Below are positions 7,455 to 15,379 of a DNA stretch of 22,077 nt, piece by piece. Position 1 is the stretch's first letter; each line of letters begins with the position of its first letter. The notes beneath the pieces were generated by a model, which ran no database searches, had not been told where the DNA came from, and was given only the letters and a program-made list of their open reading frames with translations. The DNA is from UBA11606 sp039815945. GTDB taxonomy: Bacteria > Actinomycetota > Acidimicrobiia > Acidimicrobiales > Aldehydirespiratoraceae. The DNA lies in NCBI GenBank assembly GCA_039815945.1, contig JBCBYI010000044.1, positions 1-22,077 on the forward strand. Direction: 5' to 3'. The position numbers and the translations under genes were made by a program.

Positions 7455-7586
7455 TCAGGCGAGCGGGCCGATGGCGCTGACGTAGGAGATCGTCGCGAGG
7501 GTCAACAGGACCCAGGCGAGACCGAGGAGCACGATCAGCCAGGTCGGAACGATGCCGACGTCGTCGTTGTGGGTTGGCTGGGCCAT
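7455..7586 (-). CDS. Small single-pass membrane protein (43 aa)
   Basis: A 43-residue peptide, with a short polar N-terminus 'MAQPTHNDDVG' followed by one hydrophobic helix 'TWLIVLLGLAWVLLTLATIS' reaching nearly to the C-terminus. The ATG at 7586 has AAGAGAG (7600-7594) upstream with 7 nt spacing and a TACGTT -10-like box at 7627-7622. A longer reading of the frame to 7760 is low-complexity and crosses the end of htpX. It is convergent with the lipoprotein gene, 3 bp away, and downstream of htpX on the same strand. Function unknown; tail-anchored membrane peptides of this size often modulate proteases or transporters, which is only a suggestion here. Confidence 0.6.
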   Translation of the reverse strand: MAQPTHNDDVGIVPTWLIVLLGLAWVLLTLATISYVSAIGPLA

Positions 7587-7668
7587 GGAAACGCTCTCTT
7601 TCGGCCGCGCCGCGTGTGACGAACGTAACACCGACGGCACTACCCGAGGCGGAGCCGTCAGAGTCGCG

Positions 7669-8523
7669 TCAGAGGTTGAGGCTACGCAGTCGGGCGATCC
7701 GGGCCTCGGTCGGCGGGTGGGTGCTGAACAGCTTGCCGAAGCCGCCGCCCTGCCCGCCACGGGCCTGGGCCTTGAGCGGATCGATGATGTAGTTGCTCGC
7801 CTGGTTGGGGTCGACGGCGGCCGGAATGCGGTTGGCGTAGTCCTCGAGCCGCTGCAGCGCCTGGGCGAGCGGCTCGCCGGTGCCGAGCAGCTTGGCGGCC
7901 GACTCGTCGGCCTGGAACTCCCGGCTGCGGCTCACCGCAGCCTGGATCAGCATCGCGGCGATGGGCGCGAGGATCGCGAAGGCGAGCTCACCGATCGGGT
8001 TGCGGTCGCGGCTGTTGCCGCCGAGCAGCGCCCCCCACATCACCATGCGAGCGGCGAAGGTGATACCCATGCCGATCGCGGCGGCCACGGAACCGATGAG
8101 GATGTCGCGGTTGCGGATGTGGGCGAGTTCGTGGGCGAGCACGCCTCGCACCTGTTCCCAGTTCATCGCCTGGAGCAGCCCCTCGGTGACCGCGACGGCG
8201 GCGTTGTTGGGGTTGCGGCCCGTGGCGAAGGCGTTGGGCTGCTGGCTGGGCGTGATGTAGAGCCGCGGCATGGGCATGTTCGCCCGAGCGGTGAGGTCTT
8301 CCATGATCTCGTAGTACTGCGGCATCTGTTCCCGGGTGACCGGGACGGCACGCGCCGACTTGATGGCCAGCTTGTCGCTGAACCAGTACGAGCCGCCGAC
8401 CATGACGAGGCCGAGGATGAGACCGATGACGAGGCCACCGGAGCCGCCGAGCACGCCGCCGGCGACGATGATCAGGCCGCCCATGGCGGCGAGGAGGGTG
8501 AAGGTCTTTGCGGTGTTGATCAT
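7669..8523 (-). CDS. htpX: HtpX-type membrane zinc metalloprotease (M48B)
   Basis: A 284-residue membrane-integrated protease that degrades misfolded membrane proteins. Two N-terminal helices (about 5-25 and 30-47) precede a cytosolic protease domain. It contains 'SQQPNAFATGRNPNNAAVAV', the zinc motif H131-E-L-A-H135 and a third ligand in 'SREFQADESAA' (E202), plus two middle helices (about 142-168 and 180-198). The end 'FSTHPPTEARIARLRSL' is the family C-terminus. Its length matches bacterial HtpX. The ATG at 8523 gives the expected N-terminus. TACCGT at 8560-8555 on the minus strand may be its -10 box. It is divergent from the sulfotransferase gene. Confidence 0.96.
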   Translation of the reverse strand: MINTAKTFTLLAAMGGLIIVAGGVLGGSGGLVIGLILGLVMVGGSYWFSDKLAIKSARAVPVTREQMPQYYEIMEDLTARANMPMPRLYITPSQQPNAFATGRNPNNAAVAVTEGLLQAMNWEQVRGVLAHELAHIRNRDILIGSVAAAIGMGITFAARMVMWGALLGGNSRDRNPIGELAFAILAPIAAMLIQAAVSRSREFQADESAAKLLGTGEPLAQALQRLEDYANRIPAAVDPNQASNYIIDPLKAQARGGQGGGFGKLFSTHPPTEARIARLRSLNL

Positions 8524-8610
8524 TTCGGTCTTCGTGTGAGGGGTATCTGCCACAACGGTACGGACCGGCGCGAAATTCCGTGTCAAAGGCGCCCCGATCG
8601 GGTCGGTTGC

Positions 8611-8616
8611 TACGGT
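8611..8616 (+). promoter_or_regulatory. Predicted -10 hexamer of the sulfotransferase gene
   Basis: TACGGT lies 10 nt before the ATG at 8627, in the region divergent from htpX. The 5' leader would be only a few bases long, without an SD. Confidence 0.45.
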
Positions 8617-8626
8617 GCGGACCGCT

Positions 8627-9238
8627 ATGAGACCGGTCTTCGTGCACGTCAGCAAGAACGGGGGGACCAGCATCGTCGGCAGTGCCGGCGATCAGATCGT
8701 CAACGCCGGCCATCGCACGGCGTCGAGCTGGGTCGCCGAACACGGCGACGACGCGCCGCTCTTCGCCGTGGTGCGCCACCCCTATGACCGGGTCGCCTCG
8801 GAGTACGCCTATCGCCGCCGACGCCTCCTCGGCTGCGAGCAGAACCCGCACCTCGACGGTGCCGCCGAACCCTTCGAGGACTGGGTCGTGGCGACGTTCG
8901 TCGAGGGTCGATTCCGCACCGCAGCGTTCTTCGAGCACACCGGGCAACCGTTCAACTCGTTCAACATGGTCGACGGGAACCTGATCTGGTTCGTGCCCCA
9001 GACCCGATGGCTCGGCGACGCAGACGGGCACCGACTCGTCGAGGAGGTGGTGCGATTCGAGCGCCTCGACGCGGACTGGGCCGACTTCTGCGAGCGCCAC
9101 GCCATCGACGCGCCGCTGCATCACGCCAACGCGTCACCGGGTTCGGCGGATGTGCGAGCCGCGATCGACGACCGGGTGAAGGCGATCATCCACGATCACT
9201 ACCGCAGCGACTTCGAGGCCTTCGGCTACGCGCCCTGA
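8627..9238 (+). CDS. PAPS-dependent sulfotransferase family protein
   Basis: A 203-residue soluble protein of the sulfotransferase fold used for carbohydrates. The 5'-phosphosulfate loop is 'HVSKNGGTS' (7-15), a variant of the K-T-G-G-T-S loop with Asn for Thr. The 3'-phosphate motif is 'VVRHPYDRVASEY' with R50 and S58. Such enzymes move sulfate from PAPS to a sugar hydroxyl. It is short for the family but contains both cofactor motifs and a normal ending 'YRSDFEAFGY'. It opens the plus-strand part of the glycosylation cassette, 13 bp before the nucleotidyltransferase-like gene. The acceptor is probably the glycan made by the neighbouring enzymes (inference from position). A GTG 12 nt upstream (8615) is an alternative start. 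Confidence 0.85.
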   Translation: MRPVFVHVSKNGGTSIVGSAGDQIVNAGHRTASSWVAEHGDDAPLFAVVRHPYDRVASEYAYRRRRLLGCEQNPHLDGAAEPFEDWVVATFVEGRFRTAAFFEHTGQPFNSFNMVDGNLIWFVPQTRWLGDADGHRLVEEVVRFERLDADWADFCERHAIDAPLHHANASPGSADVRAAIDDRVKAIIHDHYRSDFEAFGYAP

Positions 9239-9239
9239 G

Positions 9240-9245
9240 TACGAT
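9240..9245 (+). promoter_or_regulatory. Predicted -10 hexamer, leaderless start of the NTP_transf_5 gene
   Basis: TACGAT begins 2 nt after the sulfotransferase stop and lies 6 nt before the GTG at 9252, which would make the transcript start at the initiation codon. Confidence 0.5.
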
Positions 9246-9251
9246 CGCCTT

Positions 9252-10337
9252 GTGGGTCGATTCATGCCGCACCTGGATCGTGGTGAGTCGTGGATGATCG
9301 TCGACCCTCGCCTGACCGACCCGGCCGTCGTCGCGGTGATGGAGCAGATCCTCGCGCTCGCCCGCAACGACTGGCAGGTCGACCGACCCATCGACCTCAG
9401 GGCGCCGCTCGTGCGGCGGTACCTGTCCGATCATCGGCTCTGGCTGACGATCCCGCTCGACGCGGTCGGCGACGCCGTGCGACCCGAGGTCCGCCACCGA
9501 CGGGTCGCCATCGCCGCGATGCAGCTCCGACTCCGCGCCGCGGCCGCGAAGGTCCTCGAGCATCTCGACGCCCTCCAGATCGAGAGCCGGGTACTGAAGG
9601 GCCTGGCCACGGGTGAACTCGACTTCCCCGACCCGCTGCTGCGCCAGACCGGCGACGTCGACCTCGCCGTGCCGCCGGACCGGCTCGACGACGCCGTCGC
9701 CGCGCTGCGCGACGCCGGCTACCGAGATCGCGAAGAGCCCTTCTCCTCGCACCTGCGCTACGGCTGGACGCTCACCGCACCCGACGGCGTCGAGATCGAC
9801 CTCCACACCCGCCTCTCGCGCCGGAGTCCGCTCGGCGATCAACTCTTCCGCGATCGCGGTGAGCCGCTCCCCTCGCTCGGCGGCGTGGCGCTGAGCGCAC
9901 CGCAACGCCTCGTCCATGCCAGCGGCCATTTCATGATCTCCCCACCCGGCACTCGGCGGCTCAACGGCCTGCTCGACGTGACCCGCCTTCTCGACCGACC
10001 CGGCATCGATCTCGATGCGGCGCGCCGGTTCGCAGCCGGCCTCGGCATCGAGTCGTTGGTCGGTGCCGGTCTGCGGCTCGAGGCGGGACTCAGCAGCCGC
10101 ACGGGCGTGCTCACCGAACTCGAACGCTGGGAAGCGCCCGACTGGCTCGAGCGCAACACCCGCCTGATCCCGAAACGGCGCCTGCTGCTCGATCACCTCG
10201 GGCGGTTCCGCGAGGTGCCGCGGGGGCAACGTCTGCGCTATCTCCCGGCGTGGTTGCTGCCGTCGGCTCGCCAGCGCCGGATCCTCCTGCGCTCGACCCG
10301 CAGCGGCGCAGAACGAGTCCTGGAGCGGCGGCGATGA
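9252..10337 (+). CDS. NTP_transf_5-type nucleotidyltransferase-like protein
   Basis: A 361-residue protein of the uncharacterised nucleotidyltransferase family NTP_transf_5 (polymerase-beta fold). The signature is 'VLKGLATGELDFPDPLLRQT' followed by G134-D-V-D137, the metal-binding pair, and 'GVEIDLHTRLS' with D183 and H185. Members occur beside PqqD-like chaperones and HprK-like kinases in peptide and polysaccharide biosynthesis clusters, and both are encoded here (15380-15979 and 14553-15356). The reaction is unknown; adding a nucleotide or nucleotide-activated group to a protein or sugar is the general expectation. Its stop overlaps the next ATG (ATGA at 10334-10337), so the two genes are translationally coupled. 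An ATG at 9264 is an alternative start. Confidence 0.85.
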   Translation: MGRFMPHLDRGESWMIVDPRLTDPAVVAVMEQILALARNDWQVDRPIDLRAPLVRRYLSDHRLWLTIPLDAVGDAVRPEVRHRRVAIAAMQLRLRAAAAKVLEHLDALQIESRVLKGLATGELDFPDPLLRQTGDVDLAVPPDRLDDAVAALRDAGYRDREEPFSSHLRYGWTLTAPDGVEIDLHTRLSRRSPLGDQLFRDRGEPLPSLGGVALSAPQRLVHASGHFMISPPGTRRLNGLLDVTRLLDRPGIDLDAARRFAAGLGIESLVGAGLRLEAGLSSRTGVLTELERWEAPDWLERNTRLIPKRRLLLDHLGRFREVPRGQRLRYLPAWLLPSARQRRILLRSTRSGAERVLERRR

Positions 10338-11296
10338 TCGACGTGTCGAACGATCGCATCTTCGTCGCCATCGCCGCGTACCGCGAGCCCGAACTCCGCC
10401 GCACGATCGAGAACTGTGTGGCCACCGCGGCCCACCCCGACCGACTCCGGTTCGGCGTGTGCCTGCAGTACGACCTTGACGGGCCGCCGGAGACCCAGCC
10501 GGACTGCCTCGACGGCGTCGACGCCGAGATCTCGCTGCTGCGTCATGACTGGACCGAGAGCAAGGGCGGCTGTTGGGCCCGGCATCGCACCCAGTCGCTC
10601 TACAGGGACGAGGGGTACACCCTGCAGATCGACTCCCACATGCGGATGGCACCCAACTGGGATGTCGACCTGATCACGATGATGGAGGCGACCGGCGCCG
10701 CGAAGCCGCTGATCACGGGACAGTGTCCGCTCTATGAGATCCACGACGACGTCGACGTGTACCCCGCCGACCCGACCGTCCCGATCACGATCGTCGACGA
10801 GTGGCGCGAGGTCGGTTGGATCCACCATCCGGCCGTCGCCCGCCCCGACGTGACGATGCGGCTGCGCGGCACCCGCGTGCTGTCGGGCATGTTCGTCTTC
10901 ACCCTCGGTCAGTGGAACGTCGAGGTCCGCCAGGATCCCGAGCACCTCTACACCGGTGAGGAACTCGCACTCACCATCCGCTCCTTCACCTGGGGCTACG
11001 ACCTCGTCAATCCGTCGTCGGTGGTGGCCTGGCACCGCCTGCATCCCGAGGGCAACCACAAGTACATCCACGACGGCGACGAGGGCGAAGTCCAACGACG
11101 AGACGTGGCCGCCTATCGCCGATTGCGGCTGCTCCACGCCGGCGACCCCGATCGAATCCTCGAGCCGTACTCGACGGGGCCGGTGCGGACGGTGGCCGAA
11201 TTCGCCGCGTGGTCGGGCCTCGACTTCGGCGCCCGCGTCGTGAGCGACGACGCCCGAGTCGGCGTCGACCCGGCGCCCTACGAACCGGCCTGGTGA
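10334..11296 (+). CDS. GT60-like (Skp1 GlcNAc-transferase type) glycosyltransferase
   Basis: A 320-residue soluble GT-A glycosyltransferase resembling the eukaryotic Skp1 hydroxyproline GlcNAc-transferase (GT60, 'GlcNAc' domain). The order of motifs is 'IFVAIAAYREPELRRTIENC' (9-28), 'GGCWARHRTQ' (78-87), the metal site D100-S-H102 in 'LQIDSHMRMAPNWD', 'VLSGMFVFTLG', then 'TGEELALTIRSFTWGYDLVN' (207-226) and 'VVAWHRLHPEGNHKY'. In Dictyostelium this enzyme type adds GlcNAc to a hydroxyproline. There is no signal or membrane helix, so it acts in the cytosol. It is coupled to the upstream NTP_transf_5 gene and convergent with the HPAT-like gene, overlapping it by 19 bp. Confidence 0.88.
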   Translation: MIDVSNDRIFVAIAAYREPELRRTIENCVATAAHPDRLRFGVCLQYDLDGPPETQPDCLDGVDAEISLLRHDWTESKGGCWARHRTQSLYRDEGYTLQIDSHMRMAPNWDVDLITMMEATGAAKPLITGQCPLYEIHDDVDVYPADPTVPITIVDEWREVGWIHHPAVARPDVTMRLRGTRVLSGMFVFTLGQWNVEVRQDPEHLYTGEELALTIRSFTWGYDLVNPSSVVAWHRLHPEGNHKYIHDGDEGEVQRRDVAAYRRLRLLHAGDPDRILEPYSTGPVRTVAEFAAWSGLDFGARVVSDDARVGVDPAPYEPAW

Positions 11297-12135
11297 GCCG
11301 CGCGGCGTAGCGCCGCGAACCGGTCGACCATCTGCAGGAGCTCGCCGCAGTAGTCGAGGGCGGCCGCATCGGGATCGGCGCCGGTCGGCGCCCAGGGTTC
11401 GTAGCCCTGCTTGTACCAGAGCGTCTCGCCGGCATCGTCGAGGACGGGCTGGCAGTAGTGAATGATCGGCGCGTCACCGACGACCTCGTCGGGCCAGGGC
11501 ATCCAGGCGGCCAGCATCTCGAGTTGGCATTCGAGCCCGTCTTCGGCGAGCACGATCGTCAACGCGACCATGTCGCTCTCCCAGGCACCCGTCTCCTTGC
11601 GGAGGCGGGCGGCGAGATCGATCCAGCGCCGGATGATCCGGCGGAGGTCGGAGGTGTGGATCAACAACGGCCACGTCACCTGCTGGGTGCAGGCCGCGAT
11701 CCCCGGCGAGATCGCGTTCGCCGCGTCGGCCCACGCTCCCACCATCGAGAAGTCCCACCAAAGCTGGCCCACCGGGTGACCGGGGTCGACGTGACGATCG
11801 ATCGGCGAGCGGAACACGAAGTCGCAGTCGAGGATCAGCACGGTGCCGACCGGTCGTTCCCGTTCGAGCCACTCGGCGAGCGAGTGGAGCCGGTTCATGC
11901 CGGTGTAGTCGCCGTCGAGCCGAGGATGGGAGTTGGTCGCGGCGGTCCGCACGACCCGAGCGGTGTGATGATGCGGCAGGGCCTGGCCGTTCGGGGTGCC
12001 GACCAGCCGCACCAGTTCGCCGGACATGCCCGTGCGGATCCAGCTGTGTTCGAGGAGTTCGGTCTGCCAGGTGCCGTAGGGGTTCGTGTCGGTGCAGACC
12101 ACCGAGTAGAGCGGGCCGTGGGGATCGTCGATCAT
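11278..12135 (-). CDS. Hydroxyproline O-arabinosyltransferase (HPAT)-like glycosyltransferase
   Basis: A 285-residue soluble protein resembling the plant HPAT/peptidyl-serine galactosyltransferase domain (GT95/GT96-like). The N-terminus 'YSVVCTDTNPYGTWQTELLE' (10-29) has the conserved W-Q after a Cys/Asp strand, then 'GELVRLVG'. The metal-binding D-x-D is D103-C-D105 in 'LILDCDFVFRSP'. Later come 'WPLLIHTSDLRRII', 'GAWESDMVA' and 'APIIHYCQP' (H226), and the lysine block 'LWYKQGYEPW'. In plants these enzymes add arabinose to hydroxyproline or galactose to serine of extensins. The ATG at 12135 overlaps the stop of the upstream gene (ATGA). It is the last gene of the minus-strand operon. The donor sugar cannot be deduced. 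Confidence 0.8.
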   Translation of the reverse strand: MIDDPHGPLYSVVCTDTNPYGTWQTELLEHSWIRTGMSGELVRLVGTPNGQALPHHHTARVVRTAATNSHPRLDGDYTGMNRLHSLAEWLERERPVGTVLILDCDFVFRSPIDRHVDPGHPVGQLWWDFSMVGAWADAANAISPGIAACTQQVTWPLLIHTSDLRRIIRRWIDLAARLRKETGAWESDMVALTIVLAEDGLECQLEMLAAWMPWPDEVVGDAPIIHYCQPVLDDAGETLWYKQGYEPWAPTGADPDAAALDYCGELLQMVDRFAALRRAAHQAGS

Positions 12136-13217
12136 GCCGCCTCCGGCCACTCTCGGAACCACGCCAACACGTCGGGCGACATCGCATACCCGATGCGATT
12201 CCAGGAGTACGCACCGTCGGCGACCTCGACGAATTCGCCGTCGCGGAAGGTCGGTCCGTCGGGCGTGAAGTCGGCGGTGAAGCGGAACCGTTCGTTCGGG
12301 TCACGGGCGAGCCGGTTGCGCTGGATCATGCCGGTGAAGGTGGAGCCGATGGTGCCAACGAAACGAGCCGCCCGGGAGGCGACCTCCTGAGTGACGAGCC
12401 CGAGCGCGTTGTCCTCGTGACGGGGCAGGTCGAAGAACCCGCGACGGTGCTCACCGAGGATCACGTCGTTGGCAAAGACCACGGTCGAGAACCGCGCCCG
12501 GACGGGATCAAACAGGGGGTCACGGCCATCGACCTCGCTACACACCACCAGCGGCTCGTCGGTCGGGAAGATCGCCGCGACGTTGTCGGCGACGTCGGTC
12601 GCAGTGACGTCGCCGTAGGCGGGGATCCCGATCGTGAGGTCGGAGCGCCGGAGGTGCATCGCGTTGTAGGTGCCCAGGTCCGCCGCGATGTGAGCGCCGA
12701 GCGCGACGAACGGTCGGCGAGGGCGGATGCCCCGCAGCAGCGCATGGAGCCGACGGTGGGTCGCGGGCCGAGCGTGGAAGAAGTACGACGGGAACGACAG
12801 CAGGCGGCCGCGCACGTCGACCACGTCGGCATCGGACGCCGGCGGACGCAGCAGTCGCGTTCGCCCGTTCGCGAAATCAGCGAGCTGGGGGTCGTCGTCG
12901 GCGACGTCGGCGTCGCAGACACACACCGTCTCGCCGGCCGGGCCCCACTCGACCACCTCGGTCGAGACGTCACCGAGTTCGTCCCACTCGTCGGGCTGGA
13001 CCACCTCGATCGGCAACTCGAGCAGATCGAGCACCGTCGCCGGTCGCCCCTGGTCGGCGGGCTCGATCGACGACCGAGGCGCCGGCGGCACCGGCTGGTC
13101 GAAGGGCAGCGCAAGGCGGCGTCGGGTGAGGAACGCGAGGCCGGTCGCGATCTCGACGCCCATGCGGACGTTGGTGAGGAGGCCGACGTCGAGATCGGCG
13201 CGGAGCACGCCCGTCAT
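12132..13217 (-). CDS. Protein O-fucosyltransferase-like glycosyltransferase
   Basis: A 361-residue soluble protein with the signatures of the GDP-fucose protein O-fucosyltransferase superfamily. The N-terminal GDP-side segment reads 'GLLTNVRMGVEIATGLAFL' (12-30) then 'RRRLALPFD', like the G-G-x-N-Q-R...LA..L.R.L..P pattern. H188-L-R-R-S-D193 matches the H-x-R-R-x-D/G-D nucleotide-binding motif. 'FVGTIGSTFTGMIQRNR' (276-292) matches the FxGT..STFS...R block. Family members transfer L-fucose from GDP-fucose to Ser/Thr. Here the nearby GDP-mannose 3,5-epimerase could offer GDP-L-galactose instead. The ATG at 13217 starts 1 nt after the hydroxylase stop. Confidence 0.82.
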   Translation of the reverse strand: MTGVLRADLDVGLLTNVRMGVEIATGLAFLTRRRLALPFDQPVPPAPRSSIEPADQGRPATVLDLLELPIEVVQPDEWDELGDVSTEVVEWGPAGETVCVCDADVADDDPQLADFANGRTRLLRPPASDADVVDVRGRLLSFPSYFFHARPATHRRLHALLRGIRPRRPFVALGAHIAADLGTYNAMHLRRSDLTIGIPAYGDVTATDVADNVAAIFPTDEPLVVCSEVDGRDPLFDPVRARFSTVVFANDVILGEHRRGFFDLPRHEDNALGLVTQEVASRAARFVGTIGSTFTGMIQRNRLARDPNERFRFTADFTPDGPTFRDGEFVEVADGAYSWNRIGYAMSPDVLAWFREWPEAA

Positions 13218-13218
13218 G

Positions 13219-14556
13219 TCAGCGCGACGATGCCGGGTCGCCCACGCCGTTCTCCGGCGGGCGCAGATGCGGCGGCCAGAGCTCGGGCGGCAAGATGTCG
13301 GTCGCCTCGTCGGCCTGCGCCTGGTCGAGGAGCTGGCGATAGGTGAGGTTCCAGCCGATCGGCCGGTAGTGCAGGAAGAGCGAGCAGTAGGCCTCGCCGT
13401 CGAGCGGCACGGGGCGGGCGTGCGGACACCGAGCGCTTTCGTAGAGCAGCATCTCGCCCTCCTCGAGCAGGACCTCGTGCTCGACACCGTCGAGGTCGAC
13501 GATCGAGAGCGGCCACGGCTCGTCGGTGTCGTGGGCGATGTGCACGATCGACGAGATCACGTGGGTCCAGACCCGATCGGTGTGGGGGATCAGCGTCTGG
13601 CCGCGGCGATACACGCGGAGCCCGCAGGCAGCGGTGGGTTCGAGCTCGACCCCGCACCAATCCTCGTGCGTCGACTGCAGCGCGAACTGGAACATGCCAC
13701 CGACGTCGTCGATCGACGCGAAGTCGGGCGTACCGGTCGGCAGGTGCAGTTTGTCGGGTGTTTCCAGCTCGCCGCAAACGACGCGTTCGTCGTACAGCGC
13801 CCGGAGGGCGCGATGCACCGCCGAGGGGGTGGCGACCTTCTCGAAGCCGGTCTCGGTGAAGCTCGGCGTGTAGCGCTGGGTGAGCGCCATGCGGGTGGGC
13901 GGGTCGAGATCGGGCTCGGGGCGGACATGGTCGGCATCGTGGAACCAGCCGTTGACCGTATACCGGGTGGTGCCCGGCTCGTCGGCGTCGCCGACAACCC
14001 GGACCGGCTCGACCTCGTGCATCGCGTCGCTGGGGAAAAACACGATCGAATTGTCGAGCGGCTCGACGGTCTGGAAGCTTTCGGCGGTACCGACTGCGCC
14101 GTCGTCACCGATCAAGCGATCGTAGAAGCGCAGTTGACCGCCCTCATAGGAGCGTGGCGACTCGTTGAAGTAATACACGTAGCTGACCCGTCGGCTGCCG
14201 CCCGGGCCGGCGACATCGCCGACATCGGTGTGCACCGTGAAGAAGTCGCCGTCGGTGTGGGCGGTGATCTGTCGTTCGACCCGCCCGAGGGTGAAACGCC
14301 CGACGCCGACCTCTCTTCGGGCGTGGGGCAACAGGGCGAGCAGCTTGTCTTCGAAGAGGTCGAACACGGACGCATCGGCGTCGGCGACCGCCGATCGCCG
14401 CTGTGTGACATCGGCGCCGCCTTCCGCCGCCCCGGGTTCGGTGACCTGCGCCGGCGCAAACTCGGCCTCGCCGACCACGAAACGGAGCAGCTGGGCGTGC
14501 TCGTCCGCCCCGAGGAAGTTCTCGATGACGAGGAACGGCACCGGCTCGACGGTCAC
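13219..14556 (-). CDS. Tandem 2OG-Fe(II) dioxygenase (prolyl 4-hydroxylase-like, two domains)
   Basis: A 445-residue cytosolic protein with two non-identical 2-oxoglutarate/Fe(II) oxygenase domains. In domain 1 (about 5-210), 'GDFFTVHTDVGD' carries H109 and D111, 'YVYYFNESPRSYEGGQLRFY' is the P4H-type GG-x-L-x-F/Y strand, the distal His is H180 ('DAMHEVEPV') and R198 binds 2OG ('TRYTVNGWF'). In domain 2 (about 280-410), 'TLIPHTDRVWTHV' carries H325 and D327, the distal His is H379 ('CPHARPVPL'), and 'YCSLFLHYRPIGW' supplies an Arg (R398). Both iron triads look intact. Prolyl hydroxylases use O2 and 2OG to make hydroxyproline. GTG start at 14556, overlapping the kinase-like stop (GTGA). The obvious local target is the Pro/Thr tail protein of the same operon. 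Confidence 0.87.
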   Translation of the reverse strand: MTVEPVPFLVIENFLGADEHAQLLRFVVGEAEFAPAQVTEPGAAEGGADVTQRRSAVADADASVFDLFEDKLLALLPHARREVGVGRFTLGRVERQITAHTDGDFFTVHTDVGDVAGPGGSRRVSYVYYFNESPRSYEGGQLRFYDRLIGDDGAVGTAESFQTVEPLDNSIVFFPSDAMHEVEPVRVVGDADEPGTTRYTVNGWFHDADHVRPEPDLDPPTRMALTQRYTPSFTETGFEKVATPSAVHRALRALYDERVVCGELETPDKLHLPTGTPDFASIDDVGGMFQFALQSTHEDWCGVELEPTAACGLRVYRRGQTLIPHTDRVWTHVISSIVHIAHDTDEPWPLSIVDLDGVEHEVLLEEGEMLLYESARCPHARPVPLDGEAYCSLFLHYRPIGWNLTYRQLLDQAQADEATDILPPELWPPHLRPPENGVGDPASSR

Positions 14557-15356
14557 ACCGGCACCTCGATGGTCTCGGCGAGATCGAGGATCGCCCGCAC
14601 CGTGTCGGCGACATCGCCGCGCGGGGAGCGCACGCAGACGGCGCGGCCGACGAGTCGAGCTGCGGCCTCGGTCGCCGCTTCGGGGGCGACCTCGGCGACG
14701 ACGGTGTTGTCGAAGACCGCGAGCGCGGCGCGGGCCGGTGCCACCACCTCGGGGGCGAATCGAGCGTCGGCCTCGTACCGGGTCAAGACGACGAGCCCCG
14801 GCTCGGCCGGCTCCGCCGCCACAACACCGATCGACGTCGGCTCGACCAACCGTCGACCGTCAACGGTTCGCAGGTGCAGGGGGCGGGCGAACGGGGCGAC
14901 CTGGCCGTCGGGTGTGAGCCGGGCGTACTCGTCGGAGAGATAGGTCGCGCCCGCCCGCACCAGCGCGTCGACGAGGGTGGACTTGCCGGCGCGGGAACGG
15001 CCCGGCAGCACGATCGCCCGTCCGTTCCACACGACCGCGCCGGCGTGGACGAAGACGGTGTCGCGGGCATGGAGAGCGATGCTCAGCTGCAGGTCGTCGA
15101 CGAGCAGGTCGAGTGTCGTGCCGACCGGCGTGGGCTCCTCGGTTCGCAGCGGGTCGTCGCGCAAGAATCGCATGGCGTCGCGGAACCACTCGTGGCGATA
15201 GACGATCGCCGGGGTCGCGTCGCTCGGTGCCACGACTTCGGGCGTGGGCGCGACGAACGAGAACGCGGCCTCCACGGCGGCGAGGTGTTCATCGGAGATG
15301 TCGAAGCCGATCGTCGCGCCGGCGATCGATCGGATGACCGTCGGCGGTCGCCGCAT
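14553..15356 (-). CDS. HprK-like P-loop kinase-type protein
   Basis: A 267-residue protein with the C-terminal fold of HPr kinase. 'VFVHAGAVVWNGRAIVLPG' leads into the P-loop G119-R-S-R-A-G-K-S-T127, followed by 'GATYLSDEYARL' with D142 at the catalytic/Mg position and 'PFARPLHLR'. The first 90 residues are a poorly conserved N-terminal domain. HprK-related proteins of this size occur with PqqD-like chaperones in lasso-peptide and polysaccharide clusters, where some phosphorylate a peptide Ser or Thr. Here it directly follows the PqqD-like/mucin-tail gene (23 nt gap) and overlaps the hydroxylase gene by 4 nt, so that protein is the likely partner (inference). The ATG at 15356 has only a weak SD. 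Confidence 0.82.
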   Translation of the reverse strand: MRRPPTVIRSIAGATIGFDISDEHLAAVEAAFSFVAPTPEVVAPSDATPAIVYRHEWFRDAMRFLRDDPLRTEEPTPVGTTLDLLVDDLQLSIALHARDTVFVHAGAVVWNGRAIVLPGRSRAGKSTLVDALVRAGATYLSDEYARLTPDGQVAPFARPLHLRTVDGRRLVEPTSIGVVAAEPAEPGLVVLTRYEADARFAPEVVAPARAALAVFDNTVVAEVAPEAATEAAARLVGRAVCVRSPRGDVADTVRAILDLAETIEVPV

Positions 15357-15379
15357 GGCGTCGGCGCAGCCCAGATCGA

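Noticed and set aside
12727..14943. Plus-strand open frame (738 codons) opposite the hydroxylase operon
   Set aside because: Antisense to three coupled genes with intact catalytic motifs; Arg/Ser-rich with no domain.
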